DNA from: an uncultured Lachnospiraceae bacterium | GTDB lineage: Bacteria; Bacillota; Clostridia; Lachnospirales; Lachnospiraceae | Reading direction: 5' to 3' | Assembly: GCA_934309145.1 (NCBI GenBank) | Contig: CAKRCW010000001.1 | Coordinates: 248,001-312,000, forward strand | DNA length: 64,000 bases | Shown here: positions 51,857 to 61,200 of the stretch, one piece after another | Numbering within the stretch: the stretch's first letter is position 1 | How the letters are laid out: each line of letters starts with the position of its first letter | Program-made: the position numbers and the translations under genes | The notes under the pieces: model-generated | What the model saw: only the letters and a program-made list of their open reading frames with translations | Database searches by the model: none | Told to the model about the DNA's origin: nothing

Positions 51857-52515
51857 AATCGCACCCCCGACAGCATATCATCATCCAAAAATACATTACC
51901 AAGTCTGCTTTTTCTTACTTCGGTGACAGCATATTCAGAATCATACGGCTCAACCTTATGTATTGGTTTAGGCAATTCGCTCGCCACAACCTTATTCATG
52001 TCATTATAGAAAAGCTTCTCCATAATCTCGTTAATTAATGCCTTGTTATTATTGACTGCCTTATCTTCTATATATGTTTCCTCGTCAACCTTATCTATAC
52101 ATCTTACATATATATCCGATTCAGTTCCAAGTCCTCTTCTGACAAAAATGCGTCTGAATTCCTCTAATGAATTTATTCTCTTAGAAATTGTATCAGTTAC
52201 ATCTCCAGACAAGGTCTCACCAACCGCAACTGCATATACATATACACCAGTTGTAGCTTTCAGATGTCTTAGAAATGAATATACAGCAAGTGAACTTCCC
52301 CACATATGTGTAGGGAATACTATGCCAATTGTGTCAGCATCAATGGTACCACCATCATACTCAATATACTTCATAAGCTTAGCATGCTTCAAGCTTTTAC
52401 ATATGTATCTTGCTATCTCTCGACCTGCATCCATCTTACGAAGTCTCCCCATCCAGGGTGAATTTTCCATATCTGACACATAATACACATAATGTTTATC
52501 TATTGAACTCCCCAT
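51841..52515 (-). CDS. Flavodoxin-like protein lacking the FMN phosphate loop
   Basis: The 224 residues resemble the flavodoxin half of EFR1-type flavodoxin/ferredoxin proteins. The central strand DTIGIVFPTHMWGSSLAVYSF and the later YVYAVAVGETLSG fit the FMN-isoalloxazine side. The N-terminal Ser/Thr-Gly-rich phosphate loop normally before the first helix is replaced by VYYVSDMENSPWMGRLRKMD, so FMN binding is doubtful. No ferredoxin Cys motifs are present. It starts 1 bp after the TetR stop and overlaps the next gene by 16 bp, so the three form one operon. Confidence 0.65.
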   Translation of the reverse strand: MGSSIDKHYVYYVSDMENSPWMGRLRKMDAGREIARYICKSLKHAKLMKYIEYDGGTIDADTIGIVFPTHMWGSSLAVYSFLRHLKATTGVYVYAVAVGETLSGDVTDTISKRINSLEEFRRIFVRRGLGTESDIYVRCIDKVDEETYIEDKAVNNNKALINEIMEKLFYNDMNKVVASELPKPIHKVEPYDSEYAVTEVRKSRLGNVFLDDDMLSGVRLCRVI

Positions 52516-52516
52516 A

Positions 52517-53149
52517 TTACCTCCTAACCAAAGACTCGTAAAATGTTCTAAACGAATATCTAAGGTACTCCTCTTTGTTCATCCTGAGCTTGCCTTCTAT
52601 CTCGCTCTTTTTTCTCTCCGCAACCTGTATAATCCCACCTATTGCTGACCAGACATACATAACTGTAGGTTTAATATCTATATCATCCCGGATATCCTTA
52701 TTGTTAATCCCTTTAAGCAGCAGTTGTTCTATCAGACAATTAAGCTCCTGTCCAACAGACTGTGTTTCAATCCTCTTTCTGCTGTTCGTCATGTTAATCT
52801 CGCCCATAAGACTTGCATAATACTTAGGATATTTCTCCTGAAATGCGACAAGCAAATCACACAATCTATAATAAGCAGTCTCAAAATCCCTGCTTTCAGC
52901 TATGCATATCTCCATCTCACTTATAAGGATATCCATATAATCTCTTACTATAGAATTGTAGATATCCTCCTTACTCCGGAAGTAAACATATATGGTTGAC
53001 TTACTATAGTCTGCCAGAGAAGCTATATCATCCATTGTTGTCCTGTCAACACCTTTTGTATCAAACAACTCTTTGGCAGCGGCAACTATGTTATCTCTGT
53101 TAAATTGTTCTAATGCCTCTCTCTTCCTAGCACCCATATCAACCCCCAT
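52517..53149 (-). CDS. TetR/AcrR-family transcriptional regulator
   Basis: The N-terminal 60 residues carry the TetR helix-turn-helix: NIVAAAKELFDTKGVDRTTM then DDIASLADYSKSTIYVYFRSKEDIY. The remaining ~145 residues are a helical ligand domain with no identifiable specificity. The start may be the ATG at 53147-53149 or the one 12 bases later, which has GGGGG 5 bases upstream. The gene heads a three-gene unit with the flavodoxin-like and hydrolase genes and probably regulates it. The AT-rich gap before it (53150-53271) has several TATAAT-like sequences. Confidence 0.9.
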   Translation of the reverse strand: MGVDMGARKREALEQFNRDNIVAAAKELFDTKGVDRTTMDDIASLADYSKSTIYVYFRSKEDIYNSIVRDYMDILISEMEICIAESRDFETAYYRLCDLLVAFQEKYPKYYASLMGEINMTNSRKRIETQSVGQELNCLIEQLLLKGINNKDIRDDIDIKPTVMYVWSAIGGIIQVAERKKSEIEGKLRMNKEEYLRYSFRTFYESLVRR

Positions 53150-53271
53150 GCACTCTGATATTTGGATTATTTCTGTGAATTTATTGCACTTATCTTTCAG
53201 TAATCGTACTTATAGTATAATAATTATAATTATATTATTGTTTTCATACTTCATTTATGTTTATTGTACTA

Positions 53272-54006
53272 TCAGTTCGATTTACTGTCAATACAATTTC
53301 TCATTTGTGCCAGAAGTTTTTTCTCAAGTCTGCTTACCTGTACCTGGCTTATTCCAAGAACTGTGGCAACCTCTGTCTGTGTTTTATCCTGAAAATACCG
53401 AAGTTCAATAAGCTTCTTCTGTTTTTCATCAAGTCCACTCATCGCCTGCTCTACAAGCATTCTGTTCATAAGACCATCAGCTGTCCTCTCCGATTCTATC
53501 TCATCAGCCAGCTTGTCCACGAGATAGCTCTCACTTCCATCATGACCATGCACAACCTGATATATTGACTCTATCTCTCTGTTTGCCTCGGTTGCCATAA
53601 CAATATCCTCTATTTCCATTCCACTATCTGCTGCGAGCTCCTCTAAGGTAGCTTCCCTTCCAAGCCTTATTGCAAGCTTCTCTCTCGACTGACTTATCTT
53701 GTATCCATTTTGTTTTAGTATTCTAGACACCTTTATCATTCCATTATCACGCAAAAATCTTTTTATCTCTCCCGATATAAGCGGTACTGCATAGGTAGAA
53801 AACTGAACCTCATATGAAAGCTCAAACCTTTCTATTGCCTTTAAAAGTCCTATACATCCTATCTGATATATCTCTTCCAAATCGTATCCTCGTCCCATAA
53901 ATCTTCTGGCTATACTCCAGACTAATCCTGTATTTTCTGAAACTATCTTTTCCTTTGCAGCTTTGTCCCCTTTTCTTGCAAGCTCAAATAGTTCCACATT
54001 ATTCAT
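53272..54006 (-). CDS. sigF: Forespore sigma factor SigF
   Basis: SigF is the first compartment-specific sigma factor, active in the forespore. The 244 residues have region 2 (LVWSIARRFMGRGYDLEEIYQIGCIGLLKAI), region 3 and region 4 with the helix-turn-helix KTQTEVATVLGISQVQVSRLEK. The N-terminal NVELFELARKGD is typical of SigF/SigG. The start follows the spoIIAB stop directly. Position as third gene of the spoIIA operon distinguishes it from SigG. Confidence 0.95.
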   Translation of the reverse strand: MNNVELFELARKGDKAAKEKIVSENTGLVWSIARRFMGRGYDLEEIYQIGCIGLLKAIERFELSYEVQFSTYAVPLISGEIKRFLRDNGMIKVSRILKQNGYKISQSREKLAIRLGREATLEELAADSGMEIEDIVMATEANREIESIYQVVHGHDGSESYLVDKLADEIESERTADGLMNRMLVEQAMSGLDEKQKKLIELRYFQDKTQTEVATVLGISQVQVSRLEKKLLAQMRNCIDSKSN

Positions 54007-54450
54007 TTATTCAAATGGATGCCTTCCGGCTCCAATCTCCTTCCACATTTTTACGACTGTTCCCTCACCATATGTAGATAAAACCTCCAGTTTATCCATA
54101 AATGCCTCCATAAATGAAAAGCCCATACCAGACCTCTCCTCACCAGGCTTTGTTGTATACATAGGCTCCATAGCCTTTTCAACATCCTCTATTCCCTTGC
54201 CATAATCCGTAATCTCAATGTATACCTTCCTGTTAGTCACACTCGCCTTTATGCGGACCATACCATCCATATTTTCATATCCGTGTATTATAGAATTAGT
54301 TACTGCCTCAGATACGGCTGTCTTTACATCCGATACCTCCTCAAGCGTAGGATTTGTCCCTGTTATAAATGCAGCTACAACCATTCTCGCAAAGCTCTCA
54401 TTCTGTGCCACACTGCTAAATTCAACTACCATTTCGTTCGTATTACTCAT
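54007..54450 (-). CDS. spoIIAB: Anti-sigma F factor / serine kinase SpoIIAB
   Basis: SpoIIAB binds and inhibits SigF, and phosphorylates SpoIIAA. The 147 residues have the GHKL kinase N-box AVSEAVTNSIIHGYEN and the G1/G2 boxes ITDYGKGIED and TTKPGEERSGMGFSFME. Length is normal. It overlaps the end of spoIIAA by 8 bp and abuts sigF, as in other spore formers. Confidence 0.96.
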   Translation of the reverse strand: MSNTNEMVVEFSSVAQNESFARMVVAAFITGTNPTLEEVSDVKTAVSEAVTNSIIHGYENMDGMVRIKASVTNRKVYIEITDYGKGIEDVEKAMEPMYTTKPGEERSGMGFSFMEAFMDKLEVLSTYGEGTVVKMWKEIGAGRHPFE

Positions 54451-54796
54451 AATATCCTCCCTCTACCAACTCCCTCATAATGTCATCCTTTGTATCACAT
54501 TTGTTCACTATCCTGTATATTCCGGACATATAAAGGAGCTTATCTATAGAATCTGATACGTTAATCACATAAACCTTTCCTCCCTTATCATGAACACGCC
54601 TGAATCTCCCTGTTATAAGCCCAATTCCAGAACTATCCATAAAATTAGTTTTTTCAAAATCAAAAATAAGATATTTCACATTATCATCAGTAAATACAGC
54701 CTCGCTCTTTTTCTTAATGTTTTCTGCCGCATAATGATCTAGCTCACAAGGCAGGTAATAAATCATTATTCCATTTTCAACTTCATAATATTTCAT
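54443..54796 (-). CDS. spoIIAA: Anti-anti-sigma F factor SpoIIAA
   Basis: SpoIIAA releases SigF by binding SpoIIAB; it is switched off by phosphorylation on a conserved serine and reactivated by SpoIIE. The 117-residue STAS-domain protein contains NFMDSSGIGLITGR, in which S56 corresponds to the phosphorylated Ser58 of Bacillus. The ATG follows GAGGGTGATG. It is the first gene of the spoIIA operon with a Spo0A box 48 bp upstream. A clear sigma-H promoter was not found. Confidence 0.95.
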   Translation of the reverse strand: MKYYEVENGIMIYYLPCELDHYAAENIKKKSEAVFTDDNVKYLIFDFEKTNFMDSSGIGLITGRFRRVHDKGGKVYVINVSDSIDKLLYMSGIYRIVNKCDTKDDIMRELVEGGYYE

Positions 54797-54843
54797 CCAT
54801 CATCACCCTCTAATTACTTATTTTCAGTCTTAAACCCACAAAT

Positions 54844-54850
54844 TTCGTCA
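54844..54850 (-). promoter_or_regulatory. Spo0A box (TGACGAA) upstream of spoIIAA
   Basis: The minus strand reads TTGACGAA, matching TGNCGAA, 48 bp upstream of spoIIAA. The spoIIA operon is a known direct Spo0A target in Bacillus, which supports the site. It abuts the T-run of the upstream terminator. Confidence 0.6.
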
Positions 54851-54883
54851 AAAAAAGAAAGCGAAATAATTTTCGCTTTCTTT
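54850..54883 (-). terminator. Terminator after the TPR-protein gene
   Basis: A 13-bp perfect stem AAAGAAAGCGAAA/TTTCGCTTTCTTT (54854-54883) with a 4-base loop is followed on the minus strand by a run of seven T. It lies 65 bp after the TPR gene stop. Confidence 0.85.
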
Positions 54884-54947
54884 TGTGTTTTTATTTATTA
54901 ACTTTTGTGCATTGTTGCTGCAATTGTTTATATATACATATTGAAAT

Positions 54948-56087
54948 CTACTCGTTAGAAATCATGTTCTGTAAATCTTCATCTGACATACCACTCTTGA
55001 TATCAGAATAATCAGGCATAGGGTTGTCAGTTCCGACCTCCATATTGAGAAGATTATCAATCTGTGCATTCAGTGAATCAATCTCACTCTTAAGCTCTGT
55101 TATAGATGCATTCTTAACAGCAAGCTCCTCACTGTATTCCTTGGTCAGCTGTTCATTCTCCTTCTTAAGCTTCTTCTTCTGAGACGGAACTATAACGAAA
55201 AACAACAGTAAAATTCCAAGCACGAGACCAACTATAACATATAGTCCTGAATATCTTGCGAACCTAACCTCACCAAAAGCTCCCATCTTTACTGTATTCT
55301 CTTTATAGTGGTCTGTAATAGCTTTTATAAGCTGACTTCCAATTGAGCCACCATTATTCTTTGCCTGCTCCTCTGATACCGCAATCTCCTCTGTATAATC
55401 ATCCTCAAACAATCCATCATCCTCAACAGACTCGTTTCTCATCTGGATAATGTTCTCATCCGTGCTTCCCATCTCATGCAGATAATGTATCGCCACAGGA
55501 TTAGCTTTATCAATCTTAAGTACCCTTCTTAAGGTTGTTCTTGCCTTCTCATAGTTATCTCTCTGAATATATATGAGTGAAAGCAGCAGATATCCCTTAA
55601 CAAAATGCGGATTGGCACTTAACGTACTCTTAAGCTGTATTATAGCCAAATCATAATCGTCACTCTTGGCATAGCCGAGTGCCATATTATATTTCTTTGC
55701 TATCTGGTCAACATTGTCAAGCTGTGTTGGATCTTGTCTTAACTCCTTTAAGTAATGAGAGGCAAGATTGTTGGTTGTCTGGTAATTCACACTGAGCACC
55801 CAATGGCTGAGTGCCATAACTATCTCACCCATCTCATAGTAGATAAGTCCTATAAGGTTTCTCGCCATAACATTTTTCTTATTATATCTGAGTGACATAT
55901 TAAGTGATTCTATAGCTCCTGACAAATCCCTTGCAGATGCCTTGTCGTAACCCACATTATAGTAATAGTCTGAGGTATTATAAGCCTTTCTCAAAACCTG
56001 CATAGGCATATGACATCCTGAGCAATATCCGTTTTTTCTTATCTGTGCTCCACAATTAGGGCATAGAACAGGTCTTTTTGTTGCCAT
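54948..56087 (-). CDS. Zinc-ribbon, TPR and coiled-coil membrane protein, function unknown
   Basis: I do not recognise a named family. The 379 residues start with a zinc ribbon (CPNCGAQ ... YCSGCHMP; four Cys in about 20 residues), then four or five tetratricopeptide repeats (about 40-215), an acidic linker, a membrane helix (about 280-300), a basic patch and a coiled coil (about 305-350). This suggests a membrane-anchored scaffold with a cytoplasmic TPR head. It starts 2 bp after a 60-residue gene, and both follow folC. Confidence 0.8.
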   Translation of the reverse strand: MATKRPVLCPNCGAQIRKNGYCSGCHMPMQVLRKAYNTSDYYYNVGYDKASARDLSGAIESLNMSLRYNKKNVMARNLIGLIYYEMGEIVMALSHWVLSVNYQTTNNLASHYLKELRQDPTQLDNVDQIAKKYNMALGYAKSDDYDLAIIQLKSTLSANPHFVKGYLLLSLIYIQRDNYEKARTTLRRVLKIDKANPVAIHYLHEMGSTDENIIQMRNESVEDDGLFEDDYTEEIAVSEEQAKNNGGSIGSQLIKAITDHYKENTVKMGAFGEVRFARYSGLYVIVGLVLGILLLFFVIVPSQKKKLKKENEQLTKEYSEELAVKNASITELKSEIDSLNAQIDNLLNMEVGTDNPMPDYSDIKSGMSDEDLQNMISNE

Positions 56088-56089
56088 AC

Positions 56090-56272
56090 TTATCTCCTCA
56101 TACGTCCTGCATACTGGTTCGCCTGTGATGCATTTACCTGTTTAATCTCCTCTGTTACCTGAGTAATTATATCACTTATATCACGCAAATCATTATTGTA
56201 TATTGCCTCCTCTGCCTGATTAACCTCCGGCATAGGTTGATATCTTTTTAGTTCCTCTTCAAAATTAATCAT
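56090..56272 (-). CDS. Small helical protein, function unknown
   Basis: The 60 residues are mostly polar and helical (FEEELKRYQPMPEVNQAEEA, then ISDIITQVTEEIKQ) with a basic end (YAGRMRR). There is no signal or membrane segment. GGAGG lies 9-10 bases before the ATG in the folC tail, and the stop is 2 bp from the next start, so it is a real coding gene coupled to the TPR-protein gene. I do not recognise a family; it may be a partner of the TPR protein. Confidence 0.75.
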   Translation of the reverse strand: MINFEEELKRYQPMPEVNQAEEAIYNNDLRDISDIITQVTEEIKQVNASQANQYAGRMRR

Positions 56273-56274
56273 TA

Positions 56275-57657
56275 TTACAAAACCTCCGCTGCAATCTTCT
56301 TAATGCTTCCAATCAGGTATAGAGAACCAACGCAAAATAATATTCCATCAGTTCCTTTAACAGAAGCAACCCCTCGAAGAAATGCATTTCGTATATCATC
56401 ATCATAATATACAGCAATCTCCTTGCCATCAGGCTTCTTTGCAAGATACATTCTGAACAAACCAGCTATATATTCTGATGATATTCCCCTGCTTGAATCA
56501 AGAGCCGTTACATAAACCTCTTTTAAATCAAGATTCTCACATATCTGTCTAATCATAGGTTCATAATCCTTATCCCCAGCAACAGCAAACAAAAGCTTCT
56601 TATCCCTGTCATCATATAGACCATTTACGCTCTCGATAAACCGGTCTATCGCATCAGGGTTGTGTGCTCCGTCAAGCACTACATTCGCTGCAATTTTCTC
56701 CATACGTCCCGGCCATGAAAATGCATCAAGTGCAATCTGTATTACAGACTGCTCGATAGGATGTCTGCCGGCAAGAGTGTTACACACCTCTATTGCAGTC
56801 ATGGCATTATCAACCTGATACAGTCCAACCCCCTTCGGGAGATTAAGATTATTGTATTTATAATACCGATTATAGATTGAAAAATCAATGGTTTTATCTG
56901 TGAATTCATTTATTATATATTCTGTTTTTGCGACATTTATTGCCTCTGCCTTCATAAGCTCAGCCTGGGCCTCAATAACCATATCAGCTTCAAGCTCACC
57001 AGTGTTATATATAACAGGAGTATTCTCCTTAATGATTCCAGCCTTTTCCCATGCTATATCTCTTATGTTATCACCTAAATATTTCATATGGTCAAGACCT
57101 ATAGATGTAATAGCTGTAGCTATAGGCTTTAAGACGTTGGTTGCATCAAGCCTTCCACCTAAGCCAGTCTCATAAACCACATAATCAGGTCTTTTCTTAT
57201 TAAAGTAAACTGCTGCCATAGCAAAAATATATTCAAAATATGACAGATGAAGCTTACCCATTCTGACTGCCTCATCTACCTTATTCTTTACAGCATAACA
57301 ACATTCTACAAAATCCTCATCACTTATATCTGTTGCAATTATCTGTGTTCCATCCTCCGTATCAACAGGCTCATGTATGCTTATTCTCTCATTTACCTTC
57401 ATTAGATGTGGTGATGTAAACACACCCACACTGTAGCCTTTTGCACAAAGTATAGCTGCAATAAATTGTGCAGTTGAACCTTTTCCATTTGTTCCGGCTA
57501 TGTGTATCGCTCTTCTGCTGTTCTCGGGATGTCCCAGCCTTTCCAACACATCCATGAGATTGTCATTTCCTGACTTATTCCTTCCATTGATATGTGGACC
57601 AAACATCGGGATATTTTCTATATATTCTGTCGCTTCCTTGAAGTTTCTCTCTATCAT
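56275..57657 (-). CDS. folC: Folylpolyglutamate/dihydrofolate synthase
   Basis: FolC adds glutamate to folates and, in bifunctional forms, makes dihydrofolate. The 460 residues contain the P-loop IAGTNGKGSTAQF, SPHLMKVNERISIHEP, GGRLDATNV, and the C-terminal VLDGAHNPDAIDRF motif. Length is normal with a slightly long C-terminus. It is followed by the two small unknown genes in what appears to be one transcript. No other folate gene is nearby. Confidence 0.94.
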   Translation of the reverse strand: MIERNFKEATEYIENIPMFGPHINGRNKSGNDNLMDVLERLGHPENSRRAIHIAGTNGKGSTAQFIAAILCAKGYSVGVFTSPHLMKVNERISIHEPVDTEDGTQIIATDISDEDFVECCYAVKNKVDEAVRMGKLHLSYFEYIFAMAAVYFNKKRPDYVVYETGLGGRLDATNVLKPIATAITSIGLDHMKYLGDNIRDIAWEKAGIIKENTPVIYNTGELEADMVIEAQAELMKAEAINVAKTEYIINEFTDKTIDFSIYNRYYKYNNLNLPKGVGLYQVDNAMTAIEVCNTLAGRHPIEQSVIQIALDAFSWPGRMEKIAANVVLDGAHNPDAIDRFIESVNGLYDDRDKKLLFAVAGDKDYEPMIRQICENLDLKEVYVTALDSSRGISSEYIAGLFRMYLAKKPDGKEIAVYYDDDIRNAFLRGVASVKGTDGILFCVGSLYLIGSIKKIAAEVL

Positions 57658-57677
57658 TACAATCCAGCCCTTTTCTA

Positions 57678-58172
57678 TTATCTGTTATCAACCTTTTCCG
57701 GATACAGGTCATGATTTACCAATCTGTTATATGCCACTGTTTCCCATTTAGTACCAGGCTTTCCATAATTGCAATATGGATCTATTGATATTCCTCCTCT
57801 TGGAGTGAATTTGCCCCATACTTCAATATATTTAGGCTCCATAAGCTTAATTAAATCCTTCATGATTATATTTACACAGTCCTCATGGAAATCACCATGA
57901 TTACGGAAGCTGAATAAATAAAGCTTTAAAGATTTGCTCTCCACCATTCTTTCTCCAGGAACATATGAAATATATATAGTAGCAAAATCCGGCTGTCCTG
58001 TTATAGGGCAGAGACTTGTGAACTCCGGACAGTTAAATTTAACAAAATAATCATTATCAGGATGCTTATTTATAAATGTTTCCAATATATCTGCTGAATA
58101 ATCAGTAGGGTACTGTACCTTTTGATTGCCAAGTAATGTTACACCATCTGTTTCATTTGCGTTTCTAGACAT
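57678..58172 (-). CDS. queF: NADPH-dependent preQ0 reductase QueF
   Basis: QueF reduces the nitrile of preQ0 to the amine of preQ1 for queuosine-tRNA synthesis. I start at the ATG at 58170-58172 (MSRNANETDG), 6 bases after AGGAGG, giving 164 residues. C55 in FTSLCPITGQPD and D62 match the catalytic residues of the Bacillus enzyme by position, and HEDCVN supplies the substrate-binding segment. This is the short unimodular type. The rest of the queuosine pathway is not in view. Its promoter overlaps the end of addA. Confidence 0.95.
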   Translation of the reverse strand: MSRNANETDGVTLLGNQKVQYPTDYSADILETFINKHPDNDYFVKFNCPEFTSLCPITGQPDFATIYISYVPGERMVESKSLKLYLFSFRNHGDFHEDCVNIIMKDLIKLMEPKYIEVWGKFTPRGGISIDPYCNYGKPGTKWETVAYNRLVNHDLYPEKVDNR

Positions 58173-58213
58173 TTCTATTCCTCCTGTATTCTTATATCTT
58201 TGCACATTCGCTT

Positions 58214-58242
58214 ATTGTAATATATCTTATTATTAATATCAA
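58214..58242 (-). promoter_or_regulatory. Promoter of queF
   Basis: TTGATA (58237-58242) and TACAAT (58214-58219) on the minus strand are 17 bases apart, 41 bp upstream of the queF start. The -35 overlaps the addA stop codon. The leader is too short for a preQ1 riboswitch. Confidence 0.6.
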
Positions 58243-61200
58243 CTGTTTTTAAGTGGTACTTCTTTATCCAGAGAAAACGAATATAGAAGTCTTTCAGTTA
58301 CGGGACGTGCTAAAAGCTTCTCTAAAGTCTCAGCATAATACACCAGTTGTGCCTTGTATCTTCCTATAAGTGTCTCCTCATCGGCTCTGTCTGTCTTATA
58401 ATCTATCAGAATGATATTGCCATCCTCATAAAAATATGCATCGACTATTCCCTGTACTATAACTATATCATCTGCAGGTAAAATATCCTCACCATCAGCA
58501 TACAGCTCATGTACCGGTATTCCAACTGAGAACTGCTTTTCTTTATATAGCTCTCCTCTTTTTGCAGCAGATATCATTCTTATGCCCAGTCCACTCGTCA
58601 ATAATTTTTCTATCTTAGAGGTATTTATTGCCGAAAGCTCCCTCTTATCCATTATATTATCCTGATTAAGCTTCTGCTTAAATTCCTCTATAAACTTACT
58701 TGTATCGTCTGTCTCCTGTAATCTATCAAATGGAAACAGCTCCATGAATTTGTGTACTATTGTGCCTCGCTCTGCTCCTGTAAGCGAGCTGCCACTATTC
58801 TCCCTTCTTTCTGTTGATGGTTTGGCAAACTCTGTGTCCATATCATAGCCCTTACCATCATATGCCTTCATCTTCTTAATATCAGATATAGACATCTTAC
58901 TTCTTATTGAAGTATATCGCTCATAAGGGTATTTATAGCTTAAATCCTTCTTTATCTTCTCATATATATCGTCAGATTCTGCCAGACAAGCCCTTGCTTT
59001 AAGCTCGCTTACTGTATATCCTTTTCTTACAGCATGGTCAATCACCCTGTCTGCTATATCCTCTGCTGGTATAATCTTAACATTAATTATATCACCCATA
59101 TCAAATCTCTTTATCAGCTTATCATATCTCATCATTCCGGCAACAAGAAGATTCATAAAGCCTGCCGCATCCTGCCTTATGCTGTACGGGAGTAAGGTCT
59201 CATCATGCTCACAAATACTTATATATTTATCCTTAAGCTTTTCTATGTCGCTTGTATATCCGGTCATTATAAGCTTTTCCTTAGCTCTTGTCATAGCGAC
59301 ATATAATACTCTCTCCTCCTCCGCCATACTCTCCATCTTTGTATTCATACGGAAGAAGTCTCTTAGCAGTGAATTTTTCTTATATCTGCCCTTTCTCTCC
59401 ATAACCATTGAAGCGAGATAGTAATCGCTGTTAATAAGAAGATTTTTTTTGTTATCACTCTGATTAAATTGTTTGCCAAGTCCACTCACAAAAACAATAG
59501 GATACTCTAAGCCCTTACTCTTGTGCATGCTTATTATATTTACCATATTCTCGTCAGCACAAAGCATATGAGCCTCGCCAAAATCTACGGCGTTAATCTT
59601 AAGCTTATCAATATAGCGGAGGAAGTTAAAGAGACCCTTATAATATCCATTTTCATAGCTTGCTGCCTTCTCAAGAAGCATATCAATATTGGCTTTTCTT
59701 CGTTCTCCCATAGGCATTGCCATCGCATATGTATAATATCCTGTCACGCTCAATGCCTTCCATATAAGAGACGCTATAGACATATCTGTCTTATCATGCT
59801 TGAGTGTTTCTATTATATCCAATATAACTGTAAGCTTATGCGCTATATCGTCATCGTGGTCGAGCACATAACACTCACATTTATCACATAGAAGTTCCAC
59901 ATTTAAAGCCTTTTTTTCTGCATACTTACACACTATGGCTAACTCATTTTCTGTCATATTACCCATAGGTGAAAGCAATACTGCCGCAAATGGTATATCC
60001 TGCCTGCTGTTATCAACTACAGACAGTAAGGATAATATTGTTCTCACCTCCACAGCATTGAAATATCCCTTAGGATCATCAAGATATACAGGTATTCCAT
60101 TCGCAGTGAGAGTATTATATAACGGCTCACCTAACGCCTTTATACTCCTTGCAAGTATAACTATATCCCTGTACTCAGCCTTCCTGTAGCACTCCTTATC
60201 GTCATCATATATATCTATGCCTGTGTCCTTATCTACAAGCTCCTTTATACGGGCAGCAATCATCTCTGCCTCCTGAATAAGAGGTTCGTCCTTTGCTCCA
60301 TTTATTATCATAAGCTCCGCATTTTGACTTATATTTTTATCCTCAGCTTCCGGAAATTCTCTGGTAGGTACAAGTGCAACCGACTCATTATATTCAATGC
60401 CACCAAGATTTTCTCCCATTATCTGATAGAAGAAATAATTTACAGGCATAAGCACCACATCTCTTGAGCGGAAATTATTCTTGAGCTCTATCTTAACCTC
60501 ATTTCCGCTATCTTTAAACCTTTTATATTTGTCTATAAAAAGGTCTGGTCTTGCCATTCTGAATCGATATATGCTCTGCTTTACATCTCCAACCATGAAC
60601 ATATTATACCTGTTCTCAAAAATTCCCGAAACCGAGCAAAGAATATCCTCCTGTATATAATTGCTATCCTGATACTCATCTATGTATATCTCAAGATACC
60701 TTTTAGATATATCCTTTCCAACCTCAGATGGAACTGCCATTCCACCCTCATCATAACCTGCGCAGACAAGCTTGTATGCCATATGCTCTACATCTGAGAA
60801 CTCAAGTGTCTTTCTCTCATTTTTCTTCCCGCTGTATAAATCTATAAACTCCTGTACCAGTTCAAGAAGCGGTATAATATATTCCCTTATTCCCGCTATG
60901 TCCTGTAAAATGTTCTCCGGTGCCTGCTTAGCATTAATACCAGCTATTATATCTTTATAGGAAGCTCTGATATTTTTAAATTCATTAACAAGTTCCTCAT
61001 CATATGCCTCACCACGACAGGTTGCAAGCCGCTTCCAAGGAGTTTTCATCACCTCATAAAGCTCGCCATAGCTATCAGCCTCGTATATTTTTTCTATAAA
61101 TTCTTCATCCGACAAGGCTACGCTAATATTTTTATCTGGTCCATATGGGCTCTCACATATCTGCCTTCCATGTTTTACAAGGGACAATGCCTCACCTGCC

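Noticed and set aside
58280..58300. TTACGGGACGTGC resembles the core start TTACGGGACCGTT
   Set aside because: It lies in addA coding sequence with no further similarity.
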